Assembly: GCA_963792885.1 (NCBI GenBank)
Contig: CAWBXX010000002.1
Span: 1-64,000 of the forward strand
Length of the DNA: 64,000 bases
Source: DASWJZ01 sp963792885
Lineage (GTDB): Bacteria; Pseudomonadota; Alphaproteobacteria; Rhizobiales; Afifellaceae
Direction of reading: 5' to 3'
Under the pieces are notes generated by a model that was not told the DNA's origin, ran no database searches, and saw only the letters and a program-made list of their open reading frames with translations. Made by a program: the position numbers and the translations under genes. This document shows, in pieces, positions 42,550-52,029 of the stretch. Each line of letters starts with the position of its first letter. Position 1 is the stretch's first letter.

Positions 42550-43494
42550 TCACATGGCGCCGGCTTCCTTGTAGTAGCGCTCCGCGCCAGAATGTAGCGG
42601 CGCCGGCGGATTCTTGGCCGCCTTGTCGAGAGTAATACCCTTCGCGGCGGCGTGCGCGGCGACCATCTTGTCGAGGTTCTCGAAGATCGCCTTGGTCATC
42701 GCGTAGACCACGTCATCGGGAACATCGGCGCTGGTGACGAGGTAGTTCGGCACCGCCGCCGTGGCGACATCGGCGGTCTGCCCTTCGTACGTGCCGCCGG
42801 GGATTGGCGCCGAGAAGTAGGGCGAGCCGACCTTCTCCACGATGTCTGCGGGAATCTCCACGACGGTGATCGGAAGCGAAGCGGCAAGGTCGCGGATCGA
42901 GGAAACGCCGAGCCCGGCAGATTGCAGGGTGGCGTCGAGCTGGCGGTTCTTGATCAACTCCACCAACTCACCGAACGGCAGATACTCGACCTTCCCCAGA
43001 TCATCGTAAGTGATGCCGGCGGCACCGAGGATGGCGCGGGCATTGAGCTCGGTGCCGGATTTCGGCGCTCCGACGGAAACGCGCTTACCCTTCAGGTCGG
43101 CGAGCGTCTTGATGCCGGAGTCCTGCGAAGCGACGATCTGCACGTAGTTCGGATAGATAGCCGCCAAAGTACGGAGCTTGTCGAGCGGGCTCTTGAAGCC
43201 GGCATCGGCATTCCCCTCGACAGCGAACTTCAGGCTGTCGCCGAGCGTGAAGGCGATCTCGCCCTTCCCTGCCTGCACAAGGTTGAGATTCTCGACCGAG
43301 GCTTTGGTCGACTGGACGGACGGCCGCGCGTCCGGTACGGAGGCCGCGAAAATCGATTCCAGCGACACGCCAAGCGGATAATAGACGCCCGACTGGCCGC
43401 CGGTCAGGATGTTGATGAAGGTTTCCGCCTTCACCGGGGCGGCCGCCGCAACGGCCACGGCGAGGCCGGCGGCCAGCAATCTCACAAAACGCAT
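42550..43494 (-). CDS. TAXI family TRAP transporter solute-binding protein
   Basis: 314 residues with a signal peptide (about 1-23) and the TAXI start INILTGGQSGVYYPLG; GDSLKFAVEGNA, LADLKGKRVSVGAPKSGTE and VEYLPFGELVELIKNRQLDA complete the type. It captures the ligand (TAXI proteins bind glutamate or other carboxylates in some species) and hands it to the permease. ATG with GGGAG upstream; first gene of its operon, divergent from prfC. Confidence 0.9.
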   Translation of the reverse strand: MRFVRLLAAGLAVAVAAAAPVKAETFINILTGGQSGVYYPLGVSLESIFAASVPDARPSVQSTKASVENLNLVQAGKGEIAFTLGDSLKFAVEGNADAGFKSPLDKLRTLAAIYPNYVQIVASQDSGIKTLADLKGKRVSVGAPKSGTELNARAILGAAGITYDDLGKVEYLPFGELVELIKNRQLDATLQSAGLGVSSIRDLAASLPITVVEIPADIVEKVGSPYFSAPIPGGTYEGQTADVATAAVPNYLVTSADVPDDVVYAMTKAIFENLDKMVAAHAAAKGITLDKAAKNPPAPLHSGAERYYKEAGAM

Positions 43495-43680
43495 TGTCTC
43501 GCTCCCGAATGTGCTTTCGAAGAGCGAACTATAGCCGCGAGCGGCTGGAGCGAAACCCCGATAGCGGAGGCGGCTAAGGACCGGACCTACCCAAATCGGT
43601 CTCCAACCCCTATGTGAGGCGCCGTTCGCATCGGCCCCGCGCTTCCGAAACGCGTCGCCGCGGCCGAGGGAAAGCGGGTC

Positions 43681-45327
43681 ATGTCCGACGACACGATGAT
43701 TGCCGAGACGATCGCAGGCGACGGCGCCGAGCTCAGCGCCGACGGCGCGGCGGATTGGCGCTCGCGGCGGACCTTTGCCATCATCTCGCACCCGGACGCT
43801 GGCAAGACGACGCTGACGGAGAAGCTGCTTCTTAAGGGCGGCGCGATCCGCATGGCGGGTGCCGTGCGCGCCCGTGGCGAGCGGCGGCGCACGCGGTCCG
43901 ACTGGATGGCGATCGAGCGCGAGCGCGGCATCTCGGTCTCCTCCACCGTGATGCGTTTCGAGCGCGACGCCCTCGTCTTCAATCTCCTCGACACGCCCGG
44001 CCACGAGGATTTCTCCGAGGACACCTACCGCACGCTCTCAGCCGTCGATTCCGCCATCATGGTGATCGACGCAGCAAAGGGAATCGAGAGTCAGACCAGA
44101 AAGCTCTTTGAGGTTTGCCGGCTTCGCGACATCCCGATCGTCACCTTCATCAACAAGATCGACCGCGAGGGCCTGCATCCGTTCGAGCTGCTCGATCAGA
44201 TCCAGGCGGAGCTGGCGCTCGACACCGCGCCCGTTACCTGGCCGCTCGGCATGGGGACAGATTTTTCCGGCGTGGTCGATCTTAAGGCTGGCAGATTCCT
44301 CACCTCCTCGCAGGCGCGCGGCAGCGCTTTCGATTTGCGGCTCGACATCGACGGCTTCGATGACCCGGCGCTTGCCGAGCGCGTCGCCCCGGCAGTCCTC
44401 GCCGAGTACCGCGACCAGGCCGCGCTCGCAACCGAAGGCTATCCGCAGTTCGACCTCGACTCGTTCCGCGAAGGACATCTGACGCCGGTCATCTTCGGCA
44501 GTGCTCTGCGCGACTATTCGGTGGAAGAGCTTCTGCAGGCGATCGCCGAATATGCGCCGCCGCCGCGTCCGCAGCCGAGCGCCGCGGGCACCGTCGATCC
44601 GGGAAGCGACACCGTCGCCGGCTTCGTCTTCAAGGTGCAGGCCAACATGGACCCGAACCACCGCGACCGGATCGCCTTCCTGCGCCTCTGCTCCGGCCGC
44701 TTCCACCGCGGCATGAAGCTCAAACACGTGCGCACCGGCAAGACGATCGCCGTGCAAAGCCCGGTGCTCTTCTTCGGCCAGGACCGCCACATCGCCGACG
44801 AGGCGCTTGCCGGCGACGTAATCGGCGTGCCGAACCACGGGACGCTTCGCGTCGGTGACACGCTTTCCGAAGACTCCTCCATCCGCTTCACAGGCCTCCC
44901 GTCCTTTGCGCCGGAAGTGCTCCGCCGCGTGCTTCATGGCGACGCATCCAAGGTGAAGGCCGTGCGCCAAGCGCTCGAAGATCTCGCCGAAGAGGGGTTG
45001 GTGCAGGTGTTCCGCCCGCTCACCGGCGGGCACTTCATCGTCGGCGTTGTCGGCATCCTGCAGCTCGACGTGCTGACGTCCCGGATCGCCGGCGAATACA
45101 ACGCCGAGATTGTGTTGGAGCCCATTCCTTATCAGACCGCCCGCTGGATCTCGTCGAAGTCAGGCGAGGCCGCGATGGACGCATTCAAGACCGAGAACCG
45201 CGCCAGCCTTGCCGAAGACCGCGATGGCCGCCTGGTCTTCCTCGCCCGCAATCCCTGGGATCTCGACAATACGATGAAGCGCTACCCGGAGATTGTCTTC
45301 CGCGACACCTGCGAACTGGTCGGCTGA
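43681..45327 (+). CDS. prfC: Peptide chain release factor 3
   Basis: 548 residues. GTPase motifs: ISHPDAGKTTLTEKLL (G1), ERERGISVSS (G2), LDTPGHEDFSEDTYR (G3), FINKIDREG (G4). The C-terminal RF3 domain is present to the end. RF3 recycles RF1/RF2 after termination; together with prfA and prmC this window holds three termination genes, though prfC is at a separate locus. Confidence 0.93.
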   Translation: MSDDTMIAETIAGDGAELSADGAADWRSRRTFAIISHPDAGKTTLTEKLLLKGGAIRMAGAVRARGERRRTRSDWMAIERERGISVSSTVMRFERDALVFNLLDTPGHEDFSEDTYRTLSAVDSAIMVIDAAKGIESQTRKLFEVCRLRDIPIVTFINKIDREGLHPFELLDQIQAELALDTAPVTWPLGMGTDFSGVVDLKAGRFLTSSQARGSAFDLRLDIDGFDDPALAERVAPAVLAEYRDQAALATEGYPQFDLDSFREGHLTPVIFGSALRDYSVEELLQAIAEYAPPPRPQPSAAGTVDPGSDTVAGFVFKVQANMDPNHRDRIAFLRLCSGRFHRGMKLKHVRTGKTIAVQSPVLFFGQDRHIADEALAGDVIGVPNHGTLRVGDTLSEDSSIRFTGLPSFAPEVLRRVLHGDASKVKAVRQALEDLAEEGLVQVFRPLTGGHFIVGVVGILQLDVLTSRIAGEYNAEIVLEPIPYQTARWISSKSGEAAMDAFKTENRASLAEDRDGRLVFLARNPWDLDNTMKRYPEIVFRDTCELVG

Positions 45328-45418
45328 CGCGACAATCTGCCGGCCCGGCTCGTCACCGGCTTAACCAACGACTCACCGACAGCGCTTAGAAGTAGCTCCC
45401 TTCAGTGTGGAGTCGCTC

Positions 45419-45706
45419 ATGCCCGAATTGCGCAACGCGCCGCGCTCTGCCGCAAAACACCAGGGAAAGGCCATAATCAGCGGCCGCGAGATCGCCTGTA
45501 CGATTCGTGACCTGAGTGCGCTCGGCGCCCGACTGAACTTCGCACATCCGACGTTCCTGCCGCGTCAGTTCCGCTTGGTCTTCGACGAGGGCGATCAGAA
45601 GGTGACGGTGATGTGGCAGGCCGGCGGGACGGCCGGCGTCCGCTTCCAGACGCCGCTCCGCCACCTTCCACGCCGCAAGAAGCGCACTTGGCCCTGGTCG
45701 AAATAG
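45419..45706 (+). CDS. PilZ-domain small protein
   Basis: 95 residues consisting of one PilZ-like beta barrel: basic N-terminal RNAPRSAAKHQGK, CTIRDLSALGARLNF (the D/N-x-S-x-x-G type motif) and TAGVRFQ near the end. Full PilZ domains bind cyclic di-GMP; here the RxxxR half is imperfect, so binding is uncertain. ATG at 45419 follows GGAG; an in-frame GTG lies four codons upstream. Confidence 0.7.
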   Translation: MPELRNAPRSAAKHQGKAIISGREIACTIRDLSALGARLNFAHPTFLPRQFRLVFDEGDQKVTVMWQAGGTAGVRFQTPLRHLPRRKKRTWPWSK

Positions 45707-45754
45707 CGGAACTCTTTCCGCTTCCGCTCTGTCGTCCCTTTCCGCTCCTGCCCT

Positions 45755-45854
45755 GGCATCATTGCCGGCCCGATCCGGCAATCCATTCCGTCGCAGTCGC
45801 AAATGTCCTCAGCGTCACGGTATGGATACCCGGATCAAGTCCGGGCATGACGAC
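45755..45854. repeat. Palindromic intergenic element, third copy
   Basis: A ~100-base imperfect inverted repeat: CATCATTGCCGGCCCGATCC on the left and GGATCAAGTCCGGGCATGAC on the right, same family as 34870-34968. Confidence 0.75.
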
Positions 45855-46277
45855 AAAAGTACATGGGAAATGATCCACCGCCGTCTGGGCGGAGGTTGAT
45901 GAGGGTGCGGGGCGCCTTGGGGCACCTGTGCTGCGATCCGGAAGGATCGCGAAAAGGAATGTGCGGCGCCCTTCGGCGCCCCGCGCGGAGTCTTCTCGCT
46001 TGCTCCGTCCCGGCCCCGGGTCTTCGTGCATCTACCCGGAAGGAGCCGTCATTCGCACAACACGGCAAGCCTGGACGACTTGGGCGCCACGGACGAGCGA
46101 CGGGCGTTACTCCGCCAGCCATCCTGGCTCCGCATCCCCGCTCCGTCGATAACGCCGGCCGACGCCCTCTGATGAGCGGAGATGACGCGGAGTGTAAGCG
46201 AGGATTGAGCGGCGGGGATTGATGGCGGACTGTGCAATGGCAAGGAACACCTAGTTGCCGCTCTACCCACCCCTCAA

Positions 46278-46421
46278 TTTGTCATCCCGGTTTGCCGCGT
46301 TAGCGGCAAGACCGGGACCCATGAACGCCGAAGCAAATCCAAGTGCGCCGCAGCTGACCGCGGCGACCCGAGTTCATGGGTCCCGGACAGCGCCGCTTCG
46401 CGTCGCTTCCGGGATGACAAA
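46278..46421. repeat. Nested palindrome with TTTGTCATCCCGG ends
   Basis: 144 bases with perfect terminal inverted repeats TTTGTCATCCCGG / CCGGGATGACAAA and an inner pair GGGACCCATGAAC / GTTCATGGGTCCC. No open frame inside; it looks like a non-coding dispersed element. Confidence 0.8.
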
Positions 46422-46457
46422 CGGAGAGGAAGGTGGGGGGCTTCTGTCGCGATTTGC

Positions 46458-47618
46458 TCAGAGCTCGCCCTTCATCGCCATGTCGAAAATCTTCAGCACG
46501 GCGTCCTTGGTGAGCTTCACAGGATTGCCGCCGGCGGTCGGATCGACGATCGCCATCTCGGCGATCTCGTCGCGCCGCGATGCGTCGACCTTGAAGTCGG
46601 CGAGCGTGTGCGGCACGCCGATTTCCTCGCGAAGCTTCAGCACCGCCTTCAGGAAGCCGTCGAAGCCGCCGGAGATCCCGAGGTAGCCGGCGAGCCGATC
46701 GATTTTCGCTTCGATCGCCGGCCGGTTGAAGACGAGCACGTAGGGCATGAACACGGCGTTCGTCATGCCATGATGCGTGTCGTAGAGCGCGCCAACCGGA
46801 TGCGACAGCGAATGGATGGCGCCGAGCCCCTTCTGGAAGGCGGCGGCGCCCATCGCGGCGGCGCTCATCATATGGGCACGCGCTTCAAGGTCCTTTCCGT
46901 CCTTCACCGCCTTCGGCAAGTTCTCGAAGACAAGCCGCATGCCCTCAACCGCGATGCCCGCCGCCATCGGGTGATAGAACTCGGCCGAATAGGCTTCGAG
47001 GCAATGCGCGAGCGCGTCCATGCCCGTGCCGGCCGTGATGAAGGGTGGCATGCCGACCGTGAGCTCCGGATCGCAGATCACGATCCTCGGCATCATCTTC
47101 GGATGGAAGATCACCTTCTTCGTGTGAGTGGCCTCGTCTGTGACGACGCCGGCGCGGCCGACTTCAGAGCCGGTGCCGGCCGTCGTCGGCACCGCGACAA
47201 TCGGAGCGATCTTCTCTGAGTCAGCGCGCGTCCACCAGTCGCCGATGTCTTCAAAATCCCAGACCGGCCGCTTCTGGCGGGCCATGAAGGCAATGAGCTT
47301 CCCCATATCGAGGCCGCTGCCGCCGCCGAAGGCGACGACGCCGTCATGTTTTCCGGCCTTGAACACGGCGACGCCGTTCGTGAGGTTGGTTTCGACGGGA
47401 TTGGGACGCACGTCGGAGAAGAGCCCTGGCGCCAGCCCACCCTTCCGCATGACGTCGAGCGCTCGGCCGGTGATATCGAGCTTGGCAAGACCGGAATCGG
47501 TGACGAGCAGCGGCCTCTTGATACCCGCCGCCTCGCAGGCGTCGGCGAGTTCCGTGATCCGCCCCGCCCCGAAGCGAATGGCGGTCGGATAGCTCCAGTT
47601 GGCAACGAGCTTGGTCAT
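46458..47618 (-). CDS. Iron-containing alcohol dehydrogenase
   Basis: 386 residues of the group III metal-dependent alcohol dehydrogenase family. NAD site GGGSGLDMGKLIAF near residue 100; metal ligands in DALAHCLEAYSAEFYHP and in AIHSLSHPVGALYDTHHGMTNAV. It interconverts an alcohol and an aldehyde. Its ATG overlaps the aldehyde dehydrogenase stop by four bases, so the two steps are tightly coupled: alcohol to aldehyde to acid. Confidence 0.9.
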   Translation of the reverse strand: MTKLVANWSYPTAIRFGAGRITELADACEAAGIKRPLLVTDSGLAKLDITGRALDVMRKGGLAPGLFSDVRPNPVETNLTNGVAVFKAGKHDGVVAFGGGSGLDMGKLIAFMARQKRPVWDFEDIGDWWTRADSEKIAPIVAVPTTAGTGSEVGRAGVVTDEATHTKKVIFHPKMMPRIVICDPELTVGMPPFITAGTGMDALAHCLEAYSAEFYHPMAAGIAVEGMRLVFENLPKAVKDGKDLEARAHMMSAAAMGAAAFQKGLGAIHSLSHPVGALYDTHHGMTNAVFMPYVLVFNRPAIEAKIDRLAGYLGISGGFDGFLKAVLKLREEIGVPHTLADFKVDASRRDEIAEMAIVDPTAGGNPVKLTKDAVLKIFDMAMKGEL

Positions 47619-49000
47619 TTGACGTCCCGAAGGTGATAGCTCTTCGGCCTGGTCAGCGCGTCGTAGCCGAATTTCGAGAGCGCGGCGCCACGGCCGGTAT
47701 CCTTGACGCCGGTCCAGACCAGGCCCGGATCGACATAGTCGCAGCGGTTCATAAACACCGTACCGGTCGCGACGCGGTCGCCGACCTCAGTCGCCCGGTC
47801 AATGTCGGTCGTCCAGACCGAGGCGGTCAGCCCATAGGGGCTGTCGTTCATGAGCGCGATCGCTTCGTCGTCGTCCCTGACCTTCATGATCCCGACCACC
47901 GGCCCGAAGCTTTCCTCGCGCATCACCGCCATCTGATGGTTGACGTTTGTCAGCACCTCGGGCGCGAGATAGGGCGAGCCCTCGCGATCGCCCTCCACCT
48001 TCATGTCGATGTGCTTGACGGCGCCTTTCCGTAACGCCTCGGCGGTATGGCCGCGCACATGGTCGGCGAAGCTTGCGCGCGCCATCGGCCCGAGCGTGGT
48101 GGCTTCGTCGAGCGGATTGCCCACGACATATTTCCTGGTCAGCTCGACGAAGCCGTCGACGAAGGGCTCGTAGATGTCCTCATGCACATAGATGCGCTCA
48201 ATGCCGCAGCAGCACTGGCCGGAATTGTAGAAGGAGCCGTCGACGAGGTTCTCGATCGCGTGATCGAGCTTGGCGTCGGGAAGCACATAGGCCGGGTCCT
48301 TGCCGCCGAGCTCAAGGCCCAGCGAGGCAAAGGTGCCGGCGGCGGCGCGCTCGATCGCCTGGCCGCCTCCGACCGAGCCGGTGAAATTGACGTGGTCGAT
48401 CCTGCCCGATCCGATGAGCCGCTCGGTCTGCTCGTGCGAAAGGACGAGATTCTGGAAGAGGCCTCGCGGAAGTCCGGCCTTGTCGGCCGCCTCTTGGAAC
48501 CGCTCGCCGACGAGAAGCGTCTGCGCGGCGTGCTTCAGAAGCACCGCATCGCCGGCCATCAGTGCCGGGAAGATGGTGTTGCCGGCGGTGAGAAAGGGAT
48601 AGTTCCAAGGCGCGATGACGAGGACGACGCCGAGCGGCTCGCGTTTCACGTAACGGCGAAAGCCTTGCTTCTCCTTCGGCACGAGCGGCGCGAGCGATTC
48701 CTCCGCGATCGACGCCATGTAGCGGGCGCGCTCCTCAAGCCCACCCTTCTCGCCGCCGAAGCGGACCGGCCGCCCCATCTGCCAGGCAAGCTCCGGCACG
48801 ATCTGGTCGTTCATCGCAAGCAACGCTTCGAGCATGGCGAGCACTTTCGCCACGCGCTTCTTCACCGGCACCTGCGCCCACTCTGCCTGCGCAGCACGGG
48901 CGCGGGAGACCGCGGCATCGAGCGCGGCGTCGGCGATAAACGGCCGCTCTGCATAGAGCGAGCCGTCGATCGGTGAAATGATTTTGACGGTATCGGCCAT
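47615..49000 (-). CDS. NAD(P)-dependent aldehyde dehydrogenase
   Basis: 461 residues. APWNYPFLTAGN, the general base glutamate in LELGGKDPAYV and the catalytic cysteine in NSGQCCCGIERIYV are present. It oxidises an aldehyde to the acid and should act after the alcohol dehydrogenase with which its stop overlaps. The context (glutamine-synthetase-like ligase, amine permease) suggests a gamma-glutamyl aldehyde as substrate, by analogy with PuuC. Confidence 0.9.
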   Translation of the reverse strand: MADTVKIISPIDGSLYAERPFIADAALDAAVSRARAAQAEWAQVPVKKRVAKVLAMLEALLAMNDQIVPELAWQMGRPVRFGGEKGGLEERARYMASIAEESLAPLVPKEKQGFRRYVKREPLGVVLVIAPWNYPFLTAGNTIFPALMAGDAVLLKHAAQTLLVGERFQEAADKAGLPRGLFQNLVLSHEQTERLIGSGRIDHVNFTGSVGGGQAIERAAAGTFASLGLELGGKDPAYVLPDAKLDHAIENLVDGSFYNSGQCCCGIERIYVHEDIYEPFVDGFVELTRKYVVGNPLDEATTLGPMARASFADHVRGHTAEALRKGAVKHIDMKVEGDREGSPYLAPEVLTNVNHQMAVMREESFGPVVGIMKVRDDDEAIALMNDSPYGLTASVWTTDIDRATEVGDRVATGTVFMNRCDYVDPGLVWTGVKDTGRGAALSKFGYDALTRPKSYHLRDVK

Positions 49001-49032
49001 GAATTCCCCTCAGACGGACGATGGTTCTTCTG

Positions 49033-50400
49033 TCAATACCGCTCAAACCCGCGCTTCAGCTCCCAATCGGTGACGCGGCGGTCGTATTCGAGCTGCTCCC
49101 AGCGCGCGGTGTGGAGATAATGCTCGATGACATCGTCGCCAAAGGCCGCGCGAAGCATCTTCGATTTGTCCATGAGCTCGATCGCCTCGCGCAGCGTCTT
49201 CGGCACCTCACGCAGGTTCTTGCCAAGATAGGCGTCGCCGACGAAGGCAGGTTCGAGCTCGAGCTTCTCGTCGATTCCCGCGAGCCCCGCCGCGATGAGC
49301 GCTGCGAAAGCGAGATAGGGATTGAGGTCGGCGCCGCCGACCCGGCATTCCACGCGGATCGCCTTCGTCTCCTCGCCGCAGAGCCGGAAGCCGGCCGTGC
49401 GGTTGTCGCGACTCCAGATCGCCCGCGTCGGAGCGAAAGTCCCCACCTGGAAGCGCTTGTAGGAATTGACATAGGGCGCCAGGAACCAGGTGATCTCGCG
49501 CGCATATTTCAGCTGCCCCGCCATGAACTGGCGCATCAGCGCCGACATGCCGTGCTCGGCCTTCGCGTCGAAGAAGAGCGGCTTCCGGCCCGCCGCGTCC
49601 CAGAGCGACGCATGGATGTGGCTTGAGGACCCTGCGAGCGCATAGTCCCACTTCGCCATGAAGGTGATCGCCTTGCCGAGTCCGAAAGCGATCTCCTTCG
49701 CGCCGTTTTTCAGGATCGTGTGGCGGTCCGCCATCTCCAACGCATCGGCGTAGCGGACGTTGATCTCCTCCTGACCCGGTCCCCATTCGCCTTTCGAGTT
49801 CTCCACGGGTATGCCCGCGCCCTGCAGCCCCTTGCGGATGGCGCGCATCACGCCCTCCTCCTTGGTGGTCTGCAGGATGTGATAGTCTTGAATGTAGTGA
49901 CCGGCCGTCTCTAGGTCCGCGTATCGCTTGCGCCGCGCGGAATCGTAGGTCTCGTCGAAGAGATAGAACTCCAGCTCCGACGCGAGGAAGGCGCGCATCT
50001 TGCGCTCCGCAAGTCGCGCGATCTGCTTTTTCAGTATCGCGCGCGGGCTGTGCGCGAGATCGTGATGGTGGTGGTCGAGCACGTCGCAGAGGACAAGCGC
50101 CGTCGCCTCGAGCCACGGCACGCGCGTCAGCGTCACCATGTCGGGCTTCATGACGAAGTCGCCGTAGCCCTTCTCCCAGTTGGCGACCGCGTAGCCCGGC
50201 ACCGGCTCCATATCGATGTCGTTGGCAAGGAGATAGTCGCAGCCATGCGTCTCCTCGTGCGCGGAGGCGAGGAAGTACTCCGCCTGGAAGCGCTTGCCGA
50301 TCAGCCGCCCCTGCATGTCGACGAGGCAGGCGAGCACCGTGTCGATCTCGTCGCTCACGACGGCCTTCTTGAGCTGGTCGAGTGTCAGGTTACCGGGCAT
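49033..50400 (-). CDS. Glutamine-synthetase-like gamma-glutamyl-amide ligase
   Basis: 455 residues with the glutamine synthetase beta-Grasp and catalytic domains: ELEFYLFDE, EWGPGQEEINVRYAD, SSHIHASLWD, NSYKRFQVGTFAPT and RVGGADLNPYLAFAA. It is nearer to the PuuA/GlnA-III type than to housekeeping GlnA, which is longer by about 15 residues and carries an adenylylation loop. Such enzymes join glutamate to an amine through its gamma-carboxyl. In this cluster the amine could be ethanolamine, given the permease. Second gene-group upstream of the dehydrogenases on the same strand. Confidence 0.85.
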   Translation of the reverse strand: MPGNLTLDQLKKAVVSDEIDTVLACLVDMQGRLIGKRFQAEYFLASAHEETHGCDYLLANDIDMEPVPGYAVANWEKGYGDFVMKPDMVTLTRVPWLEATALVLCDVLDHHHHDLAHSPRAILKKQIARLAERKMRAFLASELEFYLFDETYDSARRKRYADLETAGHYIQDYHILQTTKEEGVMRAIRKGLQGAGIPVENSKGEWGPGQEEINVRYADALEMADRHTILKNGAKEIAFGLGKAITFMAKWDYALAGSSSHIHASLWDAAGRKPLFFDAKAEHGMSALMRQFMAGQLKYAREITWFLAPYVNSYKRFQVGTFAPTRAIWSRDNRTAGFRLCGEETKAIRVECRVGGADLNPYLAFAALIAAGLAGIDEKLELEPAFVGDAYLGKNLREVPKTLREAIELMDKSKMLRAAFGDDVIEHYLHTARWEQLEYDRRVTDWELKRGFERY

Positions 50401-50486
50401 TGAAACTGGTCTCCCTCAAGAAGAATTGCCGGCCCGCGGCGCTCCGCGAACCGGCTTGGTTCGGTCTTGTCGCCTAAGAGGCGGGC

Positions 50487-51998
50487 TTACATCGAAGCGG
50501 CGCCCTCGCGATGCTTCACCGCGAACTCCTCCTCCGGCGAGTAGACGAGCGTGTTACGCCCATAGGCGGCGAAGTAGACGATCGCAATAATGTACCAGAT
50601 CGCGACGCCGATGATGCCCTGCCGGTAGAGGGGATCGGTAAGCTGGAAGCCGATCGTGACCAAGGCGATGATCACGGTCAGCGACGCGCCAAGCGTACCG
50701 AACGGGCTGCGATAGGGCCGGTCGATATGCGGGAAGCGCCGACGCAGCTGCAGGAAGGTAAGCCCCTGCAGCAGGTAGGAGAACATGGCGCCAAACACAG
50801 CCATGTTCAAAAGAGTGCCGCCGATATAAGTGCCAGCCGCTTCGCCGCCCTGCGTGAACCAGATCACCAGCATCACGAGGAAGCCGACTAGCGATCCCGC
50901 GAGCAGCGCAACGTTCGGGGTCTTATGATCGCCGTGCGTGACCGACAGGAAGTGCGGGAAATAGCCGGCGCGAGACAGCGAGTATATCTGCCGCCCGTAG
51001 GCGAAGATGATCGCGTGGAAGCTCGCCACCAGCCCTGCGACGGCGAAAAGCGCTAGTATCTTCGCCCAGCCTGTCCCGAAGATGGCCCGGAAGCCGTCGA
51101 GAATAGGTTCACCTGAGGTTCCATAGGCAAATGACCCCTCCGGCAGCGCCGGGTTGATGATCAGGATCAGGAACCCCGTGGCCAGCAGCGTGAACATACC
51201 GAGCATGATGCCCTTCGGCATGTCGCGTTTCGGGTCGACCGATTCTTCCGAGGCAAGCGGCAGCTGCTCGATCGCCAGGAACAGCCACACCGCGAATGGC
51301 ATCGCCGCGAAAACGCCCCTGACGCCAAGGGGCAGGAACGGACCGCCTCCGTCCGGCAGCGCGACCACGGCCCCGCCTGCATCGACGCCAATATTCATGG
51401 CGTATTTGGCGAAGTCGAATTGTCCCGAGGCCAAGGCGCTGATGAAGAAGAAGACCAGGATCGCAAGGGCGATGAGCGTGACGATCACGGTCACTCCAAA
51501 GGAAAGAGCGACACCGCGCACGTTCAAGCCGACGAAGATCACGTAGCCGACAAGCCACCATACGGGCTGCCAGGCGTCCGGTGTGCCGGTGATGGCCGTC
51601 ATGTACGTGCCGATGAAGTAGACGACGACAGCCGGCGTCAGCACGTATTCGATGTTTTCCGCGATGCCGGTGATGAAGCCGCCCCACGGCCCGAAGGCGG
51701 TGCGGGCGAAGGAATAAGCTCCGCCCGTATGCGGCAGAGCCGGGCTCATCTCGGCGATCGAGTAGGTGAGGCCGAGATACATGATCGCGATCAGGATGGT
51801 GCCGACGAGCATGCCGCCCCAGCCACCGACGGCGAAGCCGAGGTTCCATCCGGAAAAGTCGCCCGAGATGACGGCGCCCACCCCGAGCGCCCAGAGCGAG
51901 AAGACGCCGGCGTGGCGTTTCAAGCCGCGTTTGTCGAAATAATCCTGGCCGGGTTTGTGATAGGAAACCCCGCCTTCGTGCTTTGTCGTCCCAGCCAT
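50487..51998 (-). CDS. APC-family amino acid/ethanolamine permease
   Basis: 503 residues, about twelve hydrophobic helices. N-terminal LGVGAVISGDFSGWN, EMSPALPHTGGAYSFARTAFGP and IEQLPLASEESVDPKRDMPKG match the ethanolamine permease branch of the APC superfamily. It should import an amine by cation symport. It is followed by the ligase gene on the same strand, and preceded by the amidohydrolase gene, making one transport-plus-catabolism operon. Confidence 0.87.
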   Translation of the reverse strand: MAGTTKHEGGVSYHKPGQDYFDKRGLKRHAGVFSLWALGVGAVISGDFSGWNLGFAVGGWGGMLVGTILIAIMYLGLTYSIAEMSPALPHTGGAYSFARTAFGPWGGFITGIAENIEYVLTPAVVVYFIGTYMTAITGTPDAWQPVWWLVGYVIFVGLNVRGVALSFGVTVIVTLIALAILVFFFISALASGQFDFAKYAMNIGVDAGGAVVALPDGGGPFLPLGVRGVFAAMPFAVWLFLAIEQLPLASEESVDPKRDMPKGIMLGMFTLLATGFLILIINPALPEGSFAYGTSGEPILDGFRAIFGTGWAKILALFAVAGLVASFHAIIFAYGRQIYSLSRAGYFPHFLSVTHGDHKTPNVALLAGSLVGFLVMLVIWFTQGGEAAGTYIGGTLLNMAVFGAMFSYLLQGLTFLQLRRRFPHIDRPYRSPFGTLGASLTVIIALVTIGFQLTDPLYRQGIIGVAIWYIIAIVYFAAYGRNTLVYSPEEEFAVKHREGAASM

Positions 51999-52029
51999 AT
52001 CTCCTACTCCCCCGTGTTAGGATAGATAC

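Larger units (their letters stand above)
45707..46457. other. Palindrome-rich non-coding region
   Basis: About 750 bases without a supportable gene. It holds two repeat elements (45755-45854 and 46278-46421) and, between them, several GC-rich hairpins, for example GCGATCC-GGAA-GGATCGC near 45940-45957 and a GGCGCC pair near 45963-45985. The open frames here have no recognisable domain and overlap on both strands. Confidence 0.6.

Noticed and set aside
45863..46222. 119-residue open frame in the palindrome-rich gap
   Set aside because: No domain, no ribosome binding site, and an equally long frame exists on the opposite strand; hairpins explain the sequence better.
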